Positions 18,481-27,893 of a DNA stretch of 64,000 nucleotides are shown piece by piece. The stretch comes from Nostoc sp. TCL26-01. GTDB lineage: Bacteria; Cyanobacteriota; Cyanobacteriia; Cyanobacteriales; Nostocaceae. The stretch is taken from the NCBI RefSeq assembly GCF_013393945.1, contig NZ_CP040297.1, forward strand, positions 1,814,804-1,878,803, given 5' to 3'. Made by a program: the position numbers and the translations under genes. The notes below the pieces were generated by a model, which saw only the letters and a list, made by a program, of their open reading frames with translations, was not told where the DNA came from and searched no databases. Numbering within the stretch: position 1 is the stretch's first letter; the number at the start of each line of letters is the position of its first letter.

Positions 18481-20631
18481 ATGCCTGGGTTTTTATTGGA
18501 AGTTGGAACAGAAGAGCTACCTGCAAGTTTTCTTAGTGATGCTATGGCGCAGTGGCGATCGCTCATTCCTCAGAGTTTAGCAGCTCATAGCCTCACTTAT
18601 GAATCTGTAGCAGTTTATGGTACTCCCCGACGCTTGGCAGTACTAATCAAAGGTCTGCCATCCCAACAGCCAGACACAGAAGAAGAAATCAAAGGCCCTC
18701 CCGCCCAAGCAGCCTTTAAAGATGGTCAACCAACTCCAGCCGCCGTGGGATTTGCCAAAAAGCAAGGGGTAGAAATTACGGCTTTGACAGTGCGCCCGAC
18801 GGATAAAGGGGAATTTGTGTTTGTCCAGAAGAAAACTCTCGGTCGTCCTGTAGCAGAAATTTTCAGCGAACTTGTCCCGACTTGGATTGATCAATTAGAA
18901 GGTAAGCGGTTAATGCGTTGGGGTGATGGCGATGTCAGGTTCTCCCGTCCCATTCGCTCTTTAGTGGCTTTGTTGGATGAGGCAATTTTGCCCATTGAAT
19001 TGGTGAATGGTTCGCTGAGTGTGAAAAGCGATCGCATTTCTGTGGCTCATCGGGTTTTACATCCAGAACCTGTGACCATTCACAAAGCTACTGATTATGT
19101 CGATACACTGCGCGATGCTTACGTAGTCGTTGATCCCCAAGAACGCACAGCCACGATTCAACAAGAAGTCCAAGCCGCAGTTGAGCAGCTATCTGGGTAT
19201 ACAGAAATTTACCCCGATTTGTTGGCAGAAGTAACAAACTTAGTTGAATGGCCTTCCTGCGTCATCGGTAAATTTGAGTCAGAATTTTTAGATTTACCCA
19301 CAGAGGTGACGACAACGGTAATGGTCAGTCACCAGCGTTATTTTCCAGTGTTTAAAGCAGGTAATACTAAGGAACTTCTACCATATTTTGTGACAATTTC
19401 CAATGGAGATCCCAGCAAATCAGCAATTATCGCTGTCGGAAATGAACGAGTCATCCGTGCCAGATTGGCAGATGGACAATTTTTTTATAAAACAGATTTA
19501 TCCAAGAGTTTAGAAAGTTATTTACCCCAATTAGAAACAGTCACCTTTCAAGAAGATTTGGGATCTCTGCGTGCCAAAGTAGATCGCATAGTCAAGATTG
19601 GCGCACAGATTACTAGCCAATTGCAATTAGGGGAAAGAGATAGTCAAAATATCCACAGAGCTGCTTTATTATGTAAAGCTGACTTAGTTACTCAAATGGT
19701 CTATGAATTCCCCGAATTACAGGGAATTATGGGACAAAAGTATGCTCTAGCCAGTGGCGAAGCTCCAGAGGTTGCCACAGCAATTTTAGAACATTATCTG
19801 CCACGAGGAGCAGATGATATATTACCTCAAACTCTCACAGGTCAAGTGGTGGGTTTGGCAGATCGATTAGATACTTTAGTGAGTATCTTTGGTTTGGGTT
19901 TGATCCCCACTGGTTCCTCTGATCCCTTTGCTTTGCGTCGTGCAGCTAACGCTATTGTTAACATTACTTGGGCTGCTAATTTGCAGATTAATTTAGCCAG
20001 CTTACTAGGACAAATAGCTACCGATTTTGCTGCCAAATATCACAAAGACCAAGCGCAATTAATAACAGCGTTAAACGATTTCTTCCTGCAACGTATCCGG
20101 ACCTTACTCCAAGAAGAAAAACAAATTGACTACGACTTAGTGAATGCAGTTTTGGGAGAGAATGACTCAGAGTATACAGACAGAGCATTACAGAATTTAC
20201 TAGACGTGCGCGATCGCGCCCTATACCTACAACAAATCCGCACAGATGGTACACTAGACAAAATCTACGAAACTGTGAATCGTTCCACACGCCTAGCAGC
20301 CCAAGGTGATTTAGATACTAAACAGCTAGAACCAACAAATTTAGTGCGGACAGAATTATTTCAAAAGTCGTCCGAATCAGCTTTCTATGATGGTTTAGTC
20401 AACCTAGTACCACAAACCCAAGCAGCCCAACAGTCACGTAACTATCAACTGTTAGTCGCCGGGTTAGAAAATATTGCCCCGACAGTGAGTAGCTTTTTTG
20501 ATGGCGCTGATAGTGTGTTAGTCATTGACCCAAATCCAGAAATTAAGCAAAATAGATTACATTTGCTAGGATTGCTGCGAAATCATGCTCGTGTGCTAGC
20601 TGATTTTGGAGCGATCGTCAAAAATCTGTAG
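18481..20631 (+). CDS. glyS: glycyl-tRNA synthetase beta subunit
   Basis: The beta subunit of the bacterial alpha2beta2 glycyl-tRNA synthetase, which binds tRNA-Gly and is needed for charging. The start [19 protein letters not shown] (residues 4-22) is diagnostic. [12 protein letters not shown], WSxR-like [31 protein letters not shown] and the HD-like [28 protein letters not shown] follow. A C-terminal anticodon-type helical region ends in [13 protein letters not shown]. The 716 residues fit the family (about 690-720). glyQ is not adjacent, as is usual in cyanobacteria. murD follows 83 bases downstream on the same strand. Confidence 0.96.
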   Translation: MPGFLLEVGTEELPASFLSDAMAQWRSLIPQSLAAHSLTYESVAVYGTPRRLAVLIKGLPSQQPDTEEEIKGPPAQAAFKDGQPTPAAVGFAKKQGVEITALTVRPTDKGEFVFVQKKTLGRPVAEIFSELVPTWIDQLEGKRLMRWGDGDVRFSRPIRSLVALLDEAILPIELVNGSLSVKSDRISVAHRVLHPEPVTIHKATDYVDTLRDAYVVVDPQERTATIQQEVQAAVEQLSGYTEIYPDLLAEVTNLVEWPSCVIGKFESEFLDLPTEVTTTVMVSHQRYFPVFKAGNTKELLPYFVTISNGDPSKSAIIAVGNERVIRARLADGQFFYKTDLSKSLESYLPQLETVTFQEDLGSLRAKVDRIVKIGAQITSQLQLGERDSQNIHRAALLCKADLVTQMVYEFPELQGIMGQKYALASGEAPEVATAILEHYLPRGADDILPQTLTGQVVGLADRLDTLVSIFGLGLIPTGSSDPFALRRAANAIVNITWAANLQINLASLLGQIATDFAAKYHKDQAQLITALNDFFLQRIRTLLQEEKQIDYDLVNAVLGENDSEYTDRALQNLLDVRDRALYLQQIRTDGTLDKIYETVNRSTRLAAQGDLDTKQLEPTNLVRTELFQKSSESAFYDGLVNLVPQTQAAQQSRNYQLLVAGLENIAPTVSSFFDGADSVLVIDPNPEIKQNRLHLLGLLRNHARVLADFGAIVKNL

Positions 20632-20714
20632 CCTAAAGCAACAAAAAGTGGTGTAATTTTAGCCAATAAGCGCTACGATAATGAGTGCTTAACCAGGGAA
20701 CTCTGCTACAGTCT

Positions 20715-22085
20715 ATGCCAAGAGCTTCTGTAATTGGATTAGGAAAGTCCGGTGTTGCTGCGGCGAGATTGTTGAAACGGGAAGGTTGGGAGGTAGTGCT
20801 GAGTGACAGTAACACCTCCGCAAACCTTCTCCAGCAACAACAAGAACTCGCCCAAGAGCAAATCATAGTTAAATTGGCACATTCACTGCAACTGGATGAT
20901 GATTTACCCAATTTAATAGTTGTTAGTCCCGGCGTTCCTTGGGATATTCGCGTGTTAGTCAAAGCGCGAGAACTGGGCATAGAAACCATTGGCGAAATGG
21001 AGTTGGCTTGGCGCAACTTATCAGCAATTCCTTGGGTAGCCATTACCGGCACTAACGGTAAAACAACAACTACGGCTTTAATCGCTGCAATTTTTCAAGC
21101 AGCCGGGTTTGATGCTCCTGCTTGCGGTAACATTGGTTATGCAGCTTGTGAAGTTGCCCTAGCCGAAAAACTCCCCGACTGGGTGATTGGCGAAATCAGT
21201 AGTTATCAAATAGAATCCTCAGTTACCTTAGCCCCGAATATCGGTGTTTGGACTACTTTTACACCAGATCATTTAGCTCGTCATAAGACTTTAGAAAATT
21301 ACTACGACATCAAAGCCAAGTTACTGCGCCAATCTCATTTACAAATATTCAATGGTGATGATCCATATTTGGCTAAACTAGGTGTAAGTCACTGGCCAGA
21401 TGCCTATTGGACAAGTGTCAAAGGTCAAGAATTTCTGGTGAGTGAGAAAGGTTTCTATATTGAAGATGGCTGGGTTGTGGAAAAATTACAGCCAAACGCA
21501 CCATCACAACAGATAGTTTCTGCCTCAGCTTTACGGATGGTAGGAGCGCATAATCAGCAAAACCTCCTCATGGCGGTAGCCGCAGCCCGTTTAGCCAATA
21601 TTACTCCTGATGCCATAGAGCAAGCTGTGCGAGAATTCCCCGGCGTTCCTCATCGTTTAGAACACATCTGTACCTGGGAAGGCATTGACTTTATTAACGA
21701 CAGCAAAGCCACTAACTACGATGCAGCCGAAGTGGGACTAGCATCTGTGAAAAGTCCAGCGATTTTGATTGCTGGTGGTGAAGCTAAACCAGGAGATGAT
21801 AGTGGTTGGTTGGCAAAAATTCAAACTCAAGCCGCAGCCGTTTTACTCATTGGTGCAGCAGCAAATGCTTTTGCCCAGCGTTTACAAGAGATTAATTATA
21901 CTAATTACGAAATTGTCGAAACGATGGATAAGGCTGTGAGTCGTTCTGCTACACTAGCTAAACAGTATCAAGCAGCAGTAGTTTTACTATCACCTGCCTG
22001 TGCTAGTTTTGACCAATATCCTAATTTTGAAGTCCGAGGTGATCATTTTCGCCAGTTATGTCAAGAAATGTTGCACATCATGTAG
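20715..22085 (+). CDS. murD: UDP-N-acetylmuramoyl-L-alanine:D-glutamate ligase
   Basis: A cytoplasmic Mur ligase adding D-Glu to UDP-MurNAc-L-Ala in peptidoglycan synthesis. [17 protein letters not shown] gives the UDP-binding N-domain, [15 protein letters not shown] the ATP P-loop, [10 protein letters not shown] and [15 protein letters not shown] the central domain, and [13 protein letters not shown] plus [15 protein letters not shown] the C-domain. ATG 20715 matches the usual start two residues before ASVIGLG; a GTG at 20685 would add ten residues. The last codons run into a perfect 31-bp palindrome, and the stop TAG (22083-22085) is inside it. The palindrome may also serve as a terminator-like hairpin. 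Confidence 0.95.
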   Translation: MPRASVIGLGKSGVAAARLLKREGWEVVLSDSNTSANLLQQQQELAQEQIIVKLAHSLQLDDDLPNLIVVSPGVPWDIRVLVKARELGIETIGEMELAWRNLSAIPWVAITGTNGKTTTTALIAAIFQAAGFDAPACGNIGYAACEVALAEKLPDWVIGEISSYQIESSVTLAPNIGVWTTFTPDHLARHKTLENYYDIKAKLLRQSHLQIFNGDDPYLAKLGVSHWPDAYWTSVKGQEFLVSEKGFYIEDGWVVEKLQPNAPSQQIVSASALRMVGAHNQQNLLMAVAAARLANITPDAIEQAVREFPGVPHRLEHICTWEGIDFINDSKATNYDAAEVGLASVKSPAILIAGGEAKPGDDSGWLAKIQTQAAAVLLIGAAANAFAQRLQEINYTNYEIVETMDKAVSRSATLAKQYQAAVVLLSPACASFDQYPNFEVRGDHFRQLCQEMLHIM

Positions 22086-22111
22086 AGACGTTGCACTGCA
22101 ACGTCTCTACA
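22081..22111. repeat. perfect 31-bp palindrome overlapping the murD stop
   Basis: TGTAGAGACGTTGCA, a central C, then the exact reverse complement. The same palindrome with central G is at 52692-52722, and variants are at 6343 and 62854. It supplies the TAG stop of murD. Confidence 0.85.
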
Positions 22112-22137
22112 CGAACAAAGAAACCATTATTCGCCTT

Positions 22138-22731
22138 TTAATGTTGATGCACTCGCTCGTAGAGCCACATAGAGGCTACAGTACCTATATAATGAGCAAC
22201 AATCCCGTTGATGTTTGCCACCATGACAAATACATCTAATGCTCGGATAATTTTGTTGGGATCAGTAATGGCTACTCCTGGCGGTTGAGAAAGGGATTTG
22301 GCAATGAATACCCCCAAGGTGGCACTTGCGCCAACTAAGGTTAATAGCATTCCTAATAGACCGACAATTATACCAAGTTGAACGGCTCTAATAGTATCAG
22401 CCTTGCTAGGATGTAAGGCTGGATTAGGATTTGCCAATTGTTTACCAATGTGAGTGTAACGAAAATCCCAATAGACACTAAATAATAGAGCTACAATCCC
22501 ACACATAGCCCAAAATATCCCAATGCCTAAAGTCGAACTGGGTTGATTGCTAAAGCTTTTACCCGTGAGAGCAAATAGTAGAGTTAAAAGAGCAACTACA
22601 GCTAATGCTAACTGTACCCACAAAGTAATCCAGCCTGTGAGACGAATCGTATTGGCAATTCCGTAAAGACTTGGTGCTAGTGATAGGTTATGCCTTGCTG
22701 TGTTGGAGTGAGTGTCTGTTTCGGCTTCCAT
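22138..22731 (-). CDS. DUF3611 family membrane protein
   Basis: A 197-residue cyanobacterial/plastid DUF3611 protein. After a polar N-terminus come four hydrophobic spans: ITLWVQLALAVVALLTLLFA, GIGIFWAMCGIVALLFSVYW, LGIIVGLLGMLLTLVGASAT and the region VFVMVANINGIVAHYIGTVAS. The motif RLTGWITLWVQL before the first span and NINGIVAHYIG near the end are the family hallmark. ATG 22731 (MEAETDTHSN) is preferred; the open frame upstream to 22842 adds 37 residues without membrane or family similarity. It converges with murD. Function unknown. Confidence 0.85.
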   Translation of the reverse strand: MEAETDTHSNTARHNLSLAPSLYGIANTIRLTGWITLWVQLALAVVALLTLLFALTGKSFSNQPSSTLGIGIFWAMCGIVALLFSVYWDFRYTHIGKQLANPNPALHPSKADTIRAVQLGIIVGLLGMLLTLVGASATLGVFIAKSLSQPPGVAITDPNKIIRALDVFVMVANINGIVAHYIGTVASMWLYERVHQH

Positions 22732-22876
22732 ATTTGTTACCTTTGGCTGATCCCCCACCACAACCATAGGTGCCGATTTCACCTCCAACCCCCATCCACA
22801 GACATAAAAATCTCGAACCTGATTATTTAAGTAGTCGTGCAAAATAGATTATGTAGCTGAGAGAGGCAATAGGCAA

Positions 22877-23068
22877 TATAGCGTTTCCCAGTTAAGTGAG
22901 GTACAGAATCAATGTTTTTAAACGCAGCGAAAAGTTCTGTAGGCGGGTTTCCCGCCGTAGGAAACTTTTCAAGACAGAGGAATGCAGAGGAAAACGCAGA
23001 GGAACGCGGAGATTGCCCAATTTCATTAGCGGTGTACTCAGTACCTCAGCAGATTAGGAAACGCTATA
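22877..23068. mobile_element. MITE-like element with terminal inverted repeats
   Basis: The left end TATAGCGTTTCC (22877-22888) and right end GGAAACGCTATA (23057-23068) are perfect inverted 12-mers. After a 7-base mismatch the arms pair again (GTGAGGTAC / GTACCTCAG). The 192-bp element has no transposase. A TA dinucleotide at each edge fits a TA target duplication of the IS630/Tc1-mariner type. A 62-codon frame inside looks accidental. Confidence 0.65.
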
Positions 23069-23090
23069 GTATTTGTAGTGGCAATTACGA

Positions 23091-23172
23091 ATTACGTTAG
23101 CGTAGCGTTAGCGAGTCTTCTCCCAAGGGGAGACGCTAAGAGCGAACGAGCGTCATTACGAATTACGAATTA
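23091..23172. repeat. Nostoc-type compound repeat
   Basis: ATTACG/AATTACGAATTA units flank a hairpin-forming core (GTTAGCGTAGCGTTAGCGAG, then TCTTCTCCC AAGG GGAGACGCTAAG). Similar CGTTAGCGTCTC sequences occur at 29553 and in 56107-56390. Confidence 0.6.
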
Positions 23173-23174
23173 TC

Positions 23175-23339
23175 TTAATAGTCATTGTCAGCTACACAAA
23201 TCCCCTTACATTTGATTCCGTTCGTAGCGGTGCGTTGACAATGAGAACAGAGAATTTTTTCTGTTTCTGTTTCTTGATGAATCTGGATGTTAGTGCTTGC
23301 CTGTAACTTGTTTTTTTCAGTCTGGAGTTCTACAGTCAT
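23175..23339 (-). CDS. small Cys-rich protein, possible zinc knuckle, 54 aa
   Basis: A 54-codon frame starting at ATG 23339. The first 28 residues are Gln/Thr/Glu-rich and polar. The second half has four cysteines arranged CSHCQRTATNGIKCKGICVA (residues 31-50), giving CxxC...CxxxC spacing, and it ends in DNDY. The cysteine pattern and conserved-looking GIKCKGICVADNDY tail suggest a small zinc-binding protein. I cannot name the family. It is a single gene upstream of the MITE and the compound repeat. Confidence 0.55.
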   Translation of the reverse strand: MTVELQTEKNKLQASTNIQIHQETETEKILCSHCQRTATNGIKCKGICVADNDY

Positions 23340-23667
23340 AAAAATAGCAGAATTTTTTGCTGTTTACATTTTACAAGTCTAGAACTGAAGCATAAAAACC
23401 TTTGTTGACAAGTTAAGCTTGTAAGTCTTTTATCAAAAGGCTTTTAGAGAATTGTTGAAAAAAAACTGGTCAGACCCTCGTTGAAGATCGGGAAAAGAAG
23501 TTTTCGGTAGTGATTGTTCGGCAGTTGACTGCGATTCACTCAGCGATGATACGGTTAATATTAGGTAAATAAAGCACATCTAATAAGAACTGTAAAATTA
23601 CTGGACTAAATCTAGAGCAGCATTGTATTGTCACTTTAGATATTATTCAGTCTATTAAAGCTTCGAT
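23340..23667. other. intergenic region, nothing recognised
   Basis: About 330 bases between divergent genes. There is a small imperfect hairpin (CTTTTATCAAAAGG near 23427), but no gene or tandem repeat. The promoters of both neighbours should be here. Confidence 0.4.
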
Positions 23668-25962
23668 ATGCGATCGCTCCGTTTGATTTTTATTGGTATT
23701 ATTACTTTTCTATTTGTTACAAATGCTGTTTTTCTGCGAAGGACTCTCTCTGTCCTACTCTGTGGCGTTCTGAGCTTTAACTCAGCCAGTTGTTATAGTT
23801 TTTTGAACAAAGACGAAATCGTTAATGCAGCCTTACCACCAAGTACTACTGCCCTAGCTGCGGATGAAACTAGCACTTCTCAGAAGGACAAACAAAAAAT
23901 TGCAGGTTTCTTCGATCTGCCCAACATTCCTATTCAAATTCCTGGTGTACCTGGTGGAAATCCTATAGAGATAGCTAAAACTGCTGTTATTAAAGAAATT
24001 GGGGAAGCAGTGGGAGTTGGTTCACCACTGCTGTTAGACCAAAAGACAGCCTATCCAGATGTTTCCGATCAAGTTAAAGATTTTCACCCACAGAAATTAA
24101 CGATTACTTCTGCTGAAGACCTTCAAAAGCCTTTACCTCCAGGGGATTACAGTCTTGATGTGATAGCTTATTGCACCCAATTTTCTATCCATGCGCCAGG
24201 GCAAGGGCTACCCTATAAACTTGCTCCCTTGATGGGAAAACAAGCACCTGCGATCGGTGCTTTGCTGTCCCGTGGTACTCTGCAAGGGATTGTCCCTGCT
24301 ACACTCAATGCAGATTCATGGCGGATTCAGGCAGGTCTTCCCTTGAAACAATGGCCATCACAGGATCAAGCTTTAATTCACAAGCTTATCCCTGAGTATG
24401 AAAAAGGACTAGAAGGGGACTACCTGCGACAGATTGAGAATACCTATAACCAATACCGCTTAGTCCCTGGAATACCATCCTTTGATGATATGCTTAGACA
24501 ATCTGGAGCGCCAGGAAAACTTGTACTGCAACTGCGACAAGCACGCCAAACCCTTGCAGATCAGACAATTTCTGCCGAAAGATTACCCGATCTGCTTTAT
24601 GAGCCAACAGGCGACGGGCTACCGCGTCTGCTTCCGCCTTCTCAAGATTCGTCACCATCACGTTGGGCAGAAATTAAACCCGGTATTTTTGCTCGATTCA
24701 CAGTTATTGAAGGCCATCTTGGACGAAATTTATTTGAGTTCCGAGTTACACCAAAAACAAGTGCAGCAATTAATGATAACTCTAATCTGGTAGCTACAAA
24801 AGAATTAGATAAGAAAGTGCTAGTAAGTGAGAAAACTGGAACCTCCGCCACACCAAGAGACGTGGTGTGTAACAGCAACCACATTACTTATTCAAAAGAA
24901 AAACCAGCCCAGGCTCTTATTCCCGCCTGTGTTAGCGATGCGAAGGCTGCTGAGAAAGAGCCTTTACCAAAACCAGCATCTCTAAGAATATTTTTTGAAG
25001 ATAAAGATGTTACGGATAAAACCCAGAAAGTTATTGTAGGTCAGAAGATTGAACTTACCGTATCCTATTCAGCATCGATAAGTCCAGAATCGATCCAAAA
25101 GCAAACATGGATGGTACCTGGAAATACTGTGGGCGGTTATACACCTTCTCCCACGACATATTCTGAAGGCAAAAAAATTCCTACGGACTTTACAAAGTCT
25201 TCGGCAAGGTTTTTTTGGATCACCCCCGGAAAGTCATTAGAGGTAAATTATTCATATGAACTAACTAATGGAGAAAGAGCCTCAGCCAAGACATTTTTTG
25301 ATATAGCAGGACCAATTTCTGGGTATATAAAAAGAACAAATAGTACAAACAAAGTAGATATTGGACAATGCGATGATGAGGTCGGATTTAATGGGGAGTG
25401 TTTACGGTTCGGTGAAAAAAGAACACTCGGAGATATTTCTAATATTTTGGGCAACCCTGTTGGAGTTGCATTCGATGGAAAGGTCACATTTGATGATTCC
25501 TCTCTTAGTAAAGAAGGAAAGTTAATTTGGGTTCAGATTGTCAGTGCATCAATAAAGAATGTTTCGGAAAGAAAATTGTGTCAATTTCAAGGAAGTAATT
25601 TGCTAGATGCCAAATTTCCCTATCCGGAATCGAAAGTCTCATTCCAAGATAGTTGGTGGCTCTCTTCTATTACAGACAGTCCTCAAGTTGCTTTGTCCAC
25701 GGGGAATGAAGTATCGACGAGCCAATTTTTTCGGATGTACGTAATGTGGTGGTCTAAGCTTCCTCAGTCAATTCCAGTTCCACTTGGATTCGTTGATTGG
25801 CAATGGTCTGGAGTAGCTTTACGCGATATTTCCAGTAACAATAAATGGAAGCTCAAAAGTGGGGAAAGTGATGTAAAACTATACCAAGCGAGTCTCGAAT
25901 ATCCGGTATGGACAGGAACAGTGCAAGACAAACTAAAAATTACCTGTTCACCAACTAACTAA
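23668..25962 (+). CDS. exported hypothetical protein, 764 aa
   Basis: A large exported protein. The N-terminus has two hydrophobic stretches split by RR (IFIGIITFLFVTNAVFLRR, then SVLLCGVLSF) and a cysteine at residue 42 in NSASCYSFL, resembling but not strictly matching a lipobox. The mature part is beta-rich. It includes ITSAEDLQKPLPPGDYSLDV, SIHAPGQGLPYKLAPLMG and a C-terminal half with an immunoglobulin-like segment (VIVGQKIELTVSYSASI). I recognise no catalytic motif. The first 48 residues are almost duplicated in the next gene (26131), which otherwise differs. It is probably envelope-located. Confidence 0.65.
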   Translation: MRSLRLIFIGIITFLFVTNAVFLRRTLSVLLCGVLSFNSASCYSFLNKDEIVNAALPPSTTALAADETSTSQKDKQKIAGFFDLPNIPIQIPGVPGGNPIEIAKTAVIKEIGEAVGVGSPLLLDQKTAYPDVSDQVKDFHPQKLTITSAEDLQKPLPPGDYSLDVIAYCTQFSIHAPGQGLPYKLAPLMGKQAPAIGALLSRGTLQGIVPATLNADSWRIQAGLPLKQWPSQDQALIHKLIPEYEKGLEGDYLRQIENTYNQYRLVPGIPSFDDMLRQSGAPGKLVLQLRQARQTLADQTISAERLPDLLYEPTGDGLPRLLPPSQDSSPSRWAEIKPGIFARFTVIEGHLGRNLFEFRVTPKTSAAINDNSNLVATKELDKKVLVSEKTGTSATPRDVVCNSNHITYSKEKPAQALIPACVSDAKAAEKEPLPKPASLRIFFEDKDVTDKTQKVIVGQKIELTVSYSASISPESIQKQTWMVPGNTVGGYTPSPTTYSEGKKIPTDFTKSSARFFWITPGKSLEVNYSYELTNGERASAKTFFDIAGPISGYIKRTNSTNKVDIGQCDDEVGFNGECLRFGEKRTLGDISNILGNPVGVAFDGKVTFDDSSLSKEGKLIWVQIVSASIKNVSERKLCQFQGSNLLDAKFPYPESKVSFQDSWWLSSITDSPQVALSTGNEVSTSQFFRMYVMWWSKLPQSIPVPLGFVDWQWSGVALRDISSNNKWKLKSGESDVKLYQASLEYPVWTGTVQDKLKITCSPTN

Positions 25963-26010
25963 TTAGCAAGCCAGTCAAGATTGATTCTTCCATCTCACCT
26001 ATAGCAAGGG

Positions 26011-26066
26011 GAGCGATCGCTTTAAAAAACAATTCTCTCAAACAAAGTGCGATCGCTTTAAAACAT
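26011..26066. repeat. direct repeat containing HIP1 octamers
   Basis: GCGATCGCTTTAAAA occurs twice, about 37 bases apart, between the two exported-protein genes. Confidence 0.6.
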
Positions 26067-26130
26067 AGTTTACTCATTTGTTAATGGCGTTAACACATAA
26101 ATAATTGAGTCTTTATCTCTGGTTGTTATC

Positions 26131-27612
26131 ATGGGGAAATTGCGTTTTATTATTACTTTTATAAATACATTTTTATTGGTTAACAATAATGTTTTTTGGC
26201 GCAGGGCGATCGCTATTTTGCTCTGTAGTTTTCTGAGCTTTAATTTGACCAGTTGTTATAGTTTTTTGGGTCAATATGAAGTTGCTAATGCGACAACAGC
26301 AACAGCAAATCAGATAGATTTAACAGGCACATGGATTATTAGAAAACCTTGGACAAAAGTTGATTCAAGAGGTTGTATCGCTCAAAATCCTCCTGGTGTT
26401 TTGGGGGATTTTACTGATGAATTTAAAGTTACTCAGAAAGGTAAACAATTCCAATTTGCCCCTGAAATGTTAGGAAATGGGGTTACTCTCAAGGGAAGCA
26501 TAGATGGACAAAAAATCAAGTTTGTTTACACGACAAGCACAGGAGGTGTACATGAGGCCGTAGGAACTATTAGTGCTGATGGTAATACAGTGATCAGCAA
26601 AGCCTTGTGTAAAACTTCCAAGGGAATAGCAACAACTAGAGAACAATTTACTTGGACAAGAAAATCAAATCCATTAGATTTAAGAGTTCTCTGCTATTAC
26701 ATCTACTCTCTATTTATAATTTTCGTATTCATCCGTAAGTGTTATCACCGTAATTGGAAATTTGTACGGGCGACTCTTCTCTACTATTTATTTATCACAT
26801 TTTTTGCCTTTCTACTCATTTATGGCAGTGCTTATAACCTAGAGTCACATTTAGATCAATTGCAAAAACAAGGATTATTTTCAGCATTTCCCTTTACCAT
26901 CAGTGGTGATAGAGCAGATATAAATACGATTTCTAGAACAAATCCTGATTATTTACTCTGGACCATCTCATTAATCTCCTTTTTTGCAACTTTTCCACAG
27001 GCAGTAGCTAGAGGAGCGCGAATATATCCTCATAATACGCCATCTCCTGATCATATTATGAATCAAAGAGTTGAGTCATATAACAATATAGCCGAAAGAT
27101 TAAACAAAACAGGTAAAATACTACTACCTTTTATTAATGATTTTTATATTGTTGGTGAATGGGTATTTGTGTTAGTAGCTCTTTCATCATTTGTTTCCCC
27201 ATTTCCTATGCACAGTTGGTATCTGATACTCCTTGGTTGTTTTTTTATCTTAATAATCACAGGGTCGGATATCACCAATGGCATAGAAACCATTGGCAAA
27301 AAAAGTCCGCTCACTAATATCTTAAAAGAAGTGGCTCCTGGAATTATCAGTAAATTGCGAGATTTTTCAGTCTTGGTATTGCAGTTGAGCATCTTACTTG
27401 TGAGTGTTGGTATATCTATATTTTCTGGATTTATTCTGTTTAGTATCATCGCCAATATCATGCATACGAAAAATCTTGGTACTGTCGCCACAATTATCAT
27501 CTTCGTTGCTCAAATTGGCGTGTTCTGGTTCAGTTGTACATATCTTTCCAAATCGATGGAATTCGTACTTGATAAATTAATCGATTGGATGGGTTATCGA
27601 AGTAATCAATGA
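26131..27612 (+). CDS. exported lipoprotein-like polytopic membrane protein, 493 aa
   Basis: The N-terminus copies that of the upstream gene (IITFINTFLLVNNNVFWRR, LLCSFLSFNLTSCYSFL), here with a good lipobox LTSC and Cys 42. Residues about 55-185 form a small beta domain (DLTGTWIIRKPWTK, GSIDGQKIKFVYTTSTGG, VGTISADGNTVIS). From residue 190 there are six or seven membrane spans (e.g. VLCYYIYSLFIIFVFI, YYLFITFFAFLLIYG, WVFVLVALSSFVSPF, LILLGCFFILIITGSD). A lipid-anchored secreted domain joined to a polytopic membrane part is unusual. No family is recognised. It is in line with the 23668 gene, 168 bases downstream. Confidence 0.6.
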   Translation: MGKLRFIITFINTFLLVNNNVFWRRAIAILLCSFLSFNLTSCYSFLGQYEVANATTATANQIDLTGTWIIRKPWTKVDSRGCIAQNPPGVLGDFTDEFKVTQKGKQFQFAPEMLGNGVTLKGSIDGQKIKFVYTTSTGGVHEAVGTISADGNTVISKALCKTSKGIATTREQFTWTRKSNPLDLRVLCYYIYSLFIIFVFIRKCYHRNWKFVRATLLYYLFITFFAFLLIYGSAYNLESHLDQLQKQGLFSAFPFTISGDRADINTISRTNPDYLLWTISLISFFATFPQAVARGARIYPHNTPSPDHIMNQRVESYNNIAERLNKTGKILLPFINDFYIVGEWVFVLVALSSFVSPFPMHSWYLILLGCFFILIITGSDITNGIETIGKKSPLTNILKEVAPGIISKLRDFSVLVLQLSILLVSVGISIFSGFILFSIIANIMHTKNLGTVATIIIFVAQIGVFWFSCTYLSKSMEFVLDKLIDWMGYRSNQ

Positions 27613-27765
27613 GATTGGGGGGCGTTGACACATCAAAATTATCAGGATTAATGCGATCATCCTGCAACATGGTTTGGGCAAAAGTGTGATTACCCATCTC
27701 CCATAGACTGAATTGAGCAGACAGATAAACCGTAGTTGGGCGATCGCCTGAATTGGTATTCTAGT
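27612..27765 (-). pseudogene. possible gene remnant
   Basis: A minus-strand frame with protein-like sequence (RPTTVYLSAQFSLWEMGNH, then TFAQTMLQDDRINPDNFDV) that lacks a good start and is cut at both sides by unrelated DNA. The composition, with W, M, H and D in sensible places, suggests a fragment of a former coding region. No family is assigned. Confidence 0.25.
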
Positions 27766-27807
27766 TTAGAATATCGATAACAAATAATTAGCACCGGAAT
27801 GCAAAGA

Positions 27808-27885
27808 ATGGTTATGGTTTACCCTAAACTTAGCGGCGAAGAGATTACTCAACGGGGCAAAAAATACTATATCCCACATTCATAG
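27808..27885 (+). CDS. possible leader peptide, 25 aa
   Basis: An ATG-initiated frame ending eight bases before the ATG of the next gene. The peptide VYPKLSGEEITQRGKKYY is polar and not random-looking. It could be a translation-coupled leader or the start of a lost gene. Very weak evidence. Confidence 0.2.
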   Translation: MVMVYPKLSGEEITQRGKKYYIPHS

Positions 27886-27893
27886 GAAATTTT

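Noticed and set aside
18324..18566. 80-codon minus-strand frame upstream of glyS
   Set aside because: It covers C-rich repeats and the first codons of glyS; no start context.
22912..23100. 62-codon frame inside the MITE
   Set aside because: It spans the MITE interior, crosses its right end and runs into compound repeat DNA; it is repeat-derived.
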